Origin: Cytobacillus oceanisediminis
GTDB lineage: Bacteria > Bacillota > Bacilli > Bacillales > Cytobacillaceae
Direction: 5' to 3'
Assembly (NCBI RefSeq): GCF_007830235.1
Contig: NZ_VLKI01000001.1
Location: 366,464 to 430,463, forward strand
DNA length: 64,000 nt
Shown here: positions 62,375-64,000 of the stretch, one piece after another
Layout of the letters: each line of letters begins with the position of its first letter
Position numbering within the stretch: position 1 is the stretch's first letter
The notes under the pieces: model-generated
What the model saw: only the letters and a program-made list of their open reading frames with translations
Database searches by the model: none
Told to the model about the DNA's origin: nothing
Translations under genes and position numbers: made by a program

Positions 62375-63589
62375 TTATTTGCCATTTCTGATTGGCGGCT
62401 CGGTTTCTTCCATATTCAATTCCCTGATCAGCACCGGTACCGGATGATCCTCACCTTCCTGTTCCTCCAGGGTTACTGCATACAGGGACTGCAATGCCTG
62501 ATGATCCTCAGCCCGGAACTTCATCGTTCCTTTCGGTGTCTCAAACTCCATGTTTTCCATTGTGGTGATCAGGCCGTCCACTTCTTTATCACCTTCTGTT
62601 TTCTTCAGGGCCTCCACAATGGAGATGGCAGCTGTCATTCCGCCGGCTGTAAACAGGTCGGGAATCTCACCGTCAAACTTTTTCTTATGCTCTTCCACCA
62701 GCCAGTCGTTCACTTCATTATCCGGCAGGGTGTGATAGTAAATGGAAAAGCCGCTCATGCCAATCAGAGAATCCATCGTCTTTAAGGAGGCAATATCCTG
62801 CGCAGCAGTGGAAATTTTTATTCCCTGCTCCTCCAGCTGCATATCCTTTAACTGTTTCCATGGGGCATTGGATCCTGCCCAGACGATATAAAGGTAATCC
62901 GGCTTTTCATTTATGATGCTTTGAATATTCGCTGTGAAATCAGTGGAATTCGGGTCTGCATACTGTTCATTCACAATGGTGGCACCAAGCTTCTCGGCAC
63001 CTTCTTTAAATGCCGCGATTCCTTCCCGGCCATACGCATTATCCTGTGCGAAGGTCGCGATTTTGACATCTTTTTCAGCGATTGCAGCTGCACCGGCAAC
63101 GGCATCCTGAGATGAATTTCTTCCAGTCCTGAAGATATACTTGTTCCAGTTCTGGCCGGTGATGCTATCAGCAACCGCAGGCTCCACCACCATAATTTTT
63201 TCGTATTCTTCAGCGAGCGGCAAAACGGCCAGTGTGTCACCAGAGCTTGATGAACCCACTAAGAAATCTACTTCATCCTCTTCCAGAAGCTTGGTTGCTT
63301 TTCTTACGGCCACATCAGGCTTTGTTTCCGTATCTTCCACTATGAACTCAACCTTTTTGCCCGCTACTTCATTGGATCCCTCGGTTGCATAATCGAGTCC
63401 CAGTTCAAATCCTGCAACTGTTTGCTTTCCATAGGTCTCGAGAGGACCCGTTAAGGAGGCTAGAACACCAATTTTAACCGTTTCTTCTTCTGAACTTGCT
63501 GTGTCTCCGGAACATCCGGAAGTAATGATAAGAGTGAGTGCAGTTCCAAGCATTAATAGTGATTTAAAGCCGTTTAACTTGAATTTCAT
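62375..63589 (-). CDS. ABC transporter substrate-binding lipoprotein (LivK/amidic-type)
   Basis: A 404-residue lipoprotein. The signal peptide ends in a lipobox ITSGC (Cys26), and the mature part is a type-I periplasmic-binding fold with VKIGVLASLTGPLETYG at the start and SSSGDTLAVLPLAEEY. I chose ATG 63589 because AGGGGGA is at ideal distance; upstream ATGs overlap that site. It delivers substrate to LivHMGF. Specificity is not settled: the operon also appears next to a ketoacyl synthase III-like gene, so the ligand may be an aromatic or short acid rather than a branched amino acid. Confidence 0.9.
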   Translation of the reverse strand: MKFKLNGFKSLLMLGTALTLIITSGCSGDTASSEEETVKIGVLASLTGPLETYGKQTVAGFELGLDYATEGSNEVAGKKVEFIVEDTETKPDVAVRKATKLLEEDEVDFLVGSSSSGDTLAVLPLAEEYEKIMVVEPAVADSITGQNWNKYIFRTGRNSSQDAVAGAAAIAEKDVKIATFAQDNAYGREGIAAFKEGAEKLGATIVNEQYADPNSTDFTANIQSIINEKPDYLYIVWAGSNAPWKQLKDMQLEEQGIKISTAAQDIASLKTMDSLIGMSGFSIYYHTLPDNEVNDWLVEEHKKKFDGEIPDLFTAGGMTAAISIVEALKKTEGDKEVDGLITTMENMEFETPKGTMKFRAEDHQALQSLYAVTLEEQEGEDHPVPVLIRELNMEETEPPIRNGK

Positions 63590-63660
63590 AGCCATTCCCC
63601 CTATTTTCATTTTCTTTCGGCCATGTAAAATCTTGCTGCTTATCTATGAATCCTTCTAAT

Positions 63661-64000
63661 TCATTTCCACTTCACAACCGTCGCAGCCCACGTATACCCA
63701 GTTCCCGCACTGACTGCAACCGCAATATCCCCTGGATTCAAAAGTCTGCGTTCCTGGGCAAAATGCAGCCCAATGCATGGGTCAAGTGAAGACATGTGGC
63801 CGTGGTGATTTAAGTAAATTGCTTTTTCTTCCGGAAGTTCGAGTGATTGTAAGAGTTCTTTGAACATGGAACGTTTTGTGTGCAGTGGCAATAGGAGTTT
63901 CATATCTTGAGGAGTATAACCGCTTCTATGGAGTGCTTCGCGAACTACATGTTCAAAATTTGCAATCGATACAGGATCGAGTCTTTCCTTCATGGACTGC
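63661..64000 (-). CDS. 3-oxoacyl-ACP synthase III-like protein, C-terminal part (partial)
   Basis: About 112 residues of the C-terminal half of a KAS-III/HMG-CoA-synthase-like thiolase-fold enzyme. The NHHGHMSSLDPCIGLHFA segment corresponds to the catalytic Asn-His region (NxGNxxSAS in FabH), and the end reads VAVSAGTGYTWAATVVKW. In FabH the motif is NRYGNTSAAS; here it is NHHGHMSSLD, so this is a divergent paralogue. The 5' part is outside the window. It lies upstream of the transporter operon in the same orientation. Confidence 0.72.
   Translation of the reverse strand, partial: QSMKERLDPVSIANFEHVVREALHRSGYTPQDMKLLLPLHTKRSMFKELLQSLELPEEKAIYLNHHGHMSSLDPCIGLHFAQERRLLNPGDIAVAVSAGTGYTWAATVVKWK

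Overview
The window is a chromosomal segment of a low-GC, spore-forming Bacillaceae-type Firmicute. The evidence is strong AGGAGG-type ribosome binding sites, a gerA-family spore germination operon with a sigma-G-like promoter, an acetoin dehydrogenase (aco) operon in Bacillus order, and small dispersed hairpin repeats of the kind seen in Bacillus. It is mostly an accessory metabolic region: catabolic operons, each next to its own regulator, separated by decayed genes and repeats. No rRNA, tRNA, CRISPR array or intact insertion sequence was seen.

Layout. (1) 1-7883, minus strand: a LacI-controlled catabolic cluster (two tandem SnoaL-like proteins, Na+/solute symporter, LacI regulator, SDR, cupin, alpha/beta hydrolase, partial HpcH/HpaI aldolase). 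The palindrome TTGAATGCGCATTCAA lies four times (one copy imperfect) ahead of the first gene and once ahead of the cupin gene. (2) 8403-12906: an M20 amidohydrolase and GltS-type symporter operon, divergent from an unusual HTH regulator. (3) 13279-16560: a broken MOSC-domain gene, then proline dehydrogenase divergent from a MocR-type regulator. (4) 17008-18775: an ECF41-type sigma factor and a carboxymuconolactone-decarboxylase-like gene; both have the same promoter-like motif TGTCACA-N16-CGTT upstream. (5) 18893-26919: acoR, butanediol dehydrogenase and acoLCBA behind a sigma-54 promoter. (6) 26962-32277: deacetylase, NlpC/P60 and metallopeptidase genes among repeats and a truncated symporter remnant. 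(7) 32287-44860: an eleven-gene cluster around an ATP-dependent hydantoinase/oxoprolinase pair (HyuA/HyuB), divergent from an IclR regulator. (8) 45423-47060: a two-gene operon whose second gene has an in-frame TGA in a U-G-S-C motif followed by a small hairpin, i.e. a probable selenoprotein. (9) 47448-53006: ArsR and PEP-mutase-like pair, DUF3231 protein, MFS exporter and TetR. (10) 53105-56860: germination receptor operon. (11) 56930-58741: Ohr-type peroxidase, AhpD-like protein and Rrf2 regulator. (12) 58993-64000: a branched-chain-amino-acid-type ABC transporter and a partial ketoacyl synthase III-like gene.

The strongest unusual observation is the UGSC selenoprotein locus. Next are the regulatory networks readable from repeated operators (LacI quartet, TetR sites that also reach the ohr gene, the paired ECF41 promoters) and the two catabolic clusters of unknown substrate. 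Decay is common: MOSC, GH32 sucrase and symporter remnants are all present. Functions are inferred from motifs and context only; no database search was possible.
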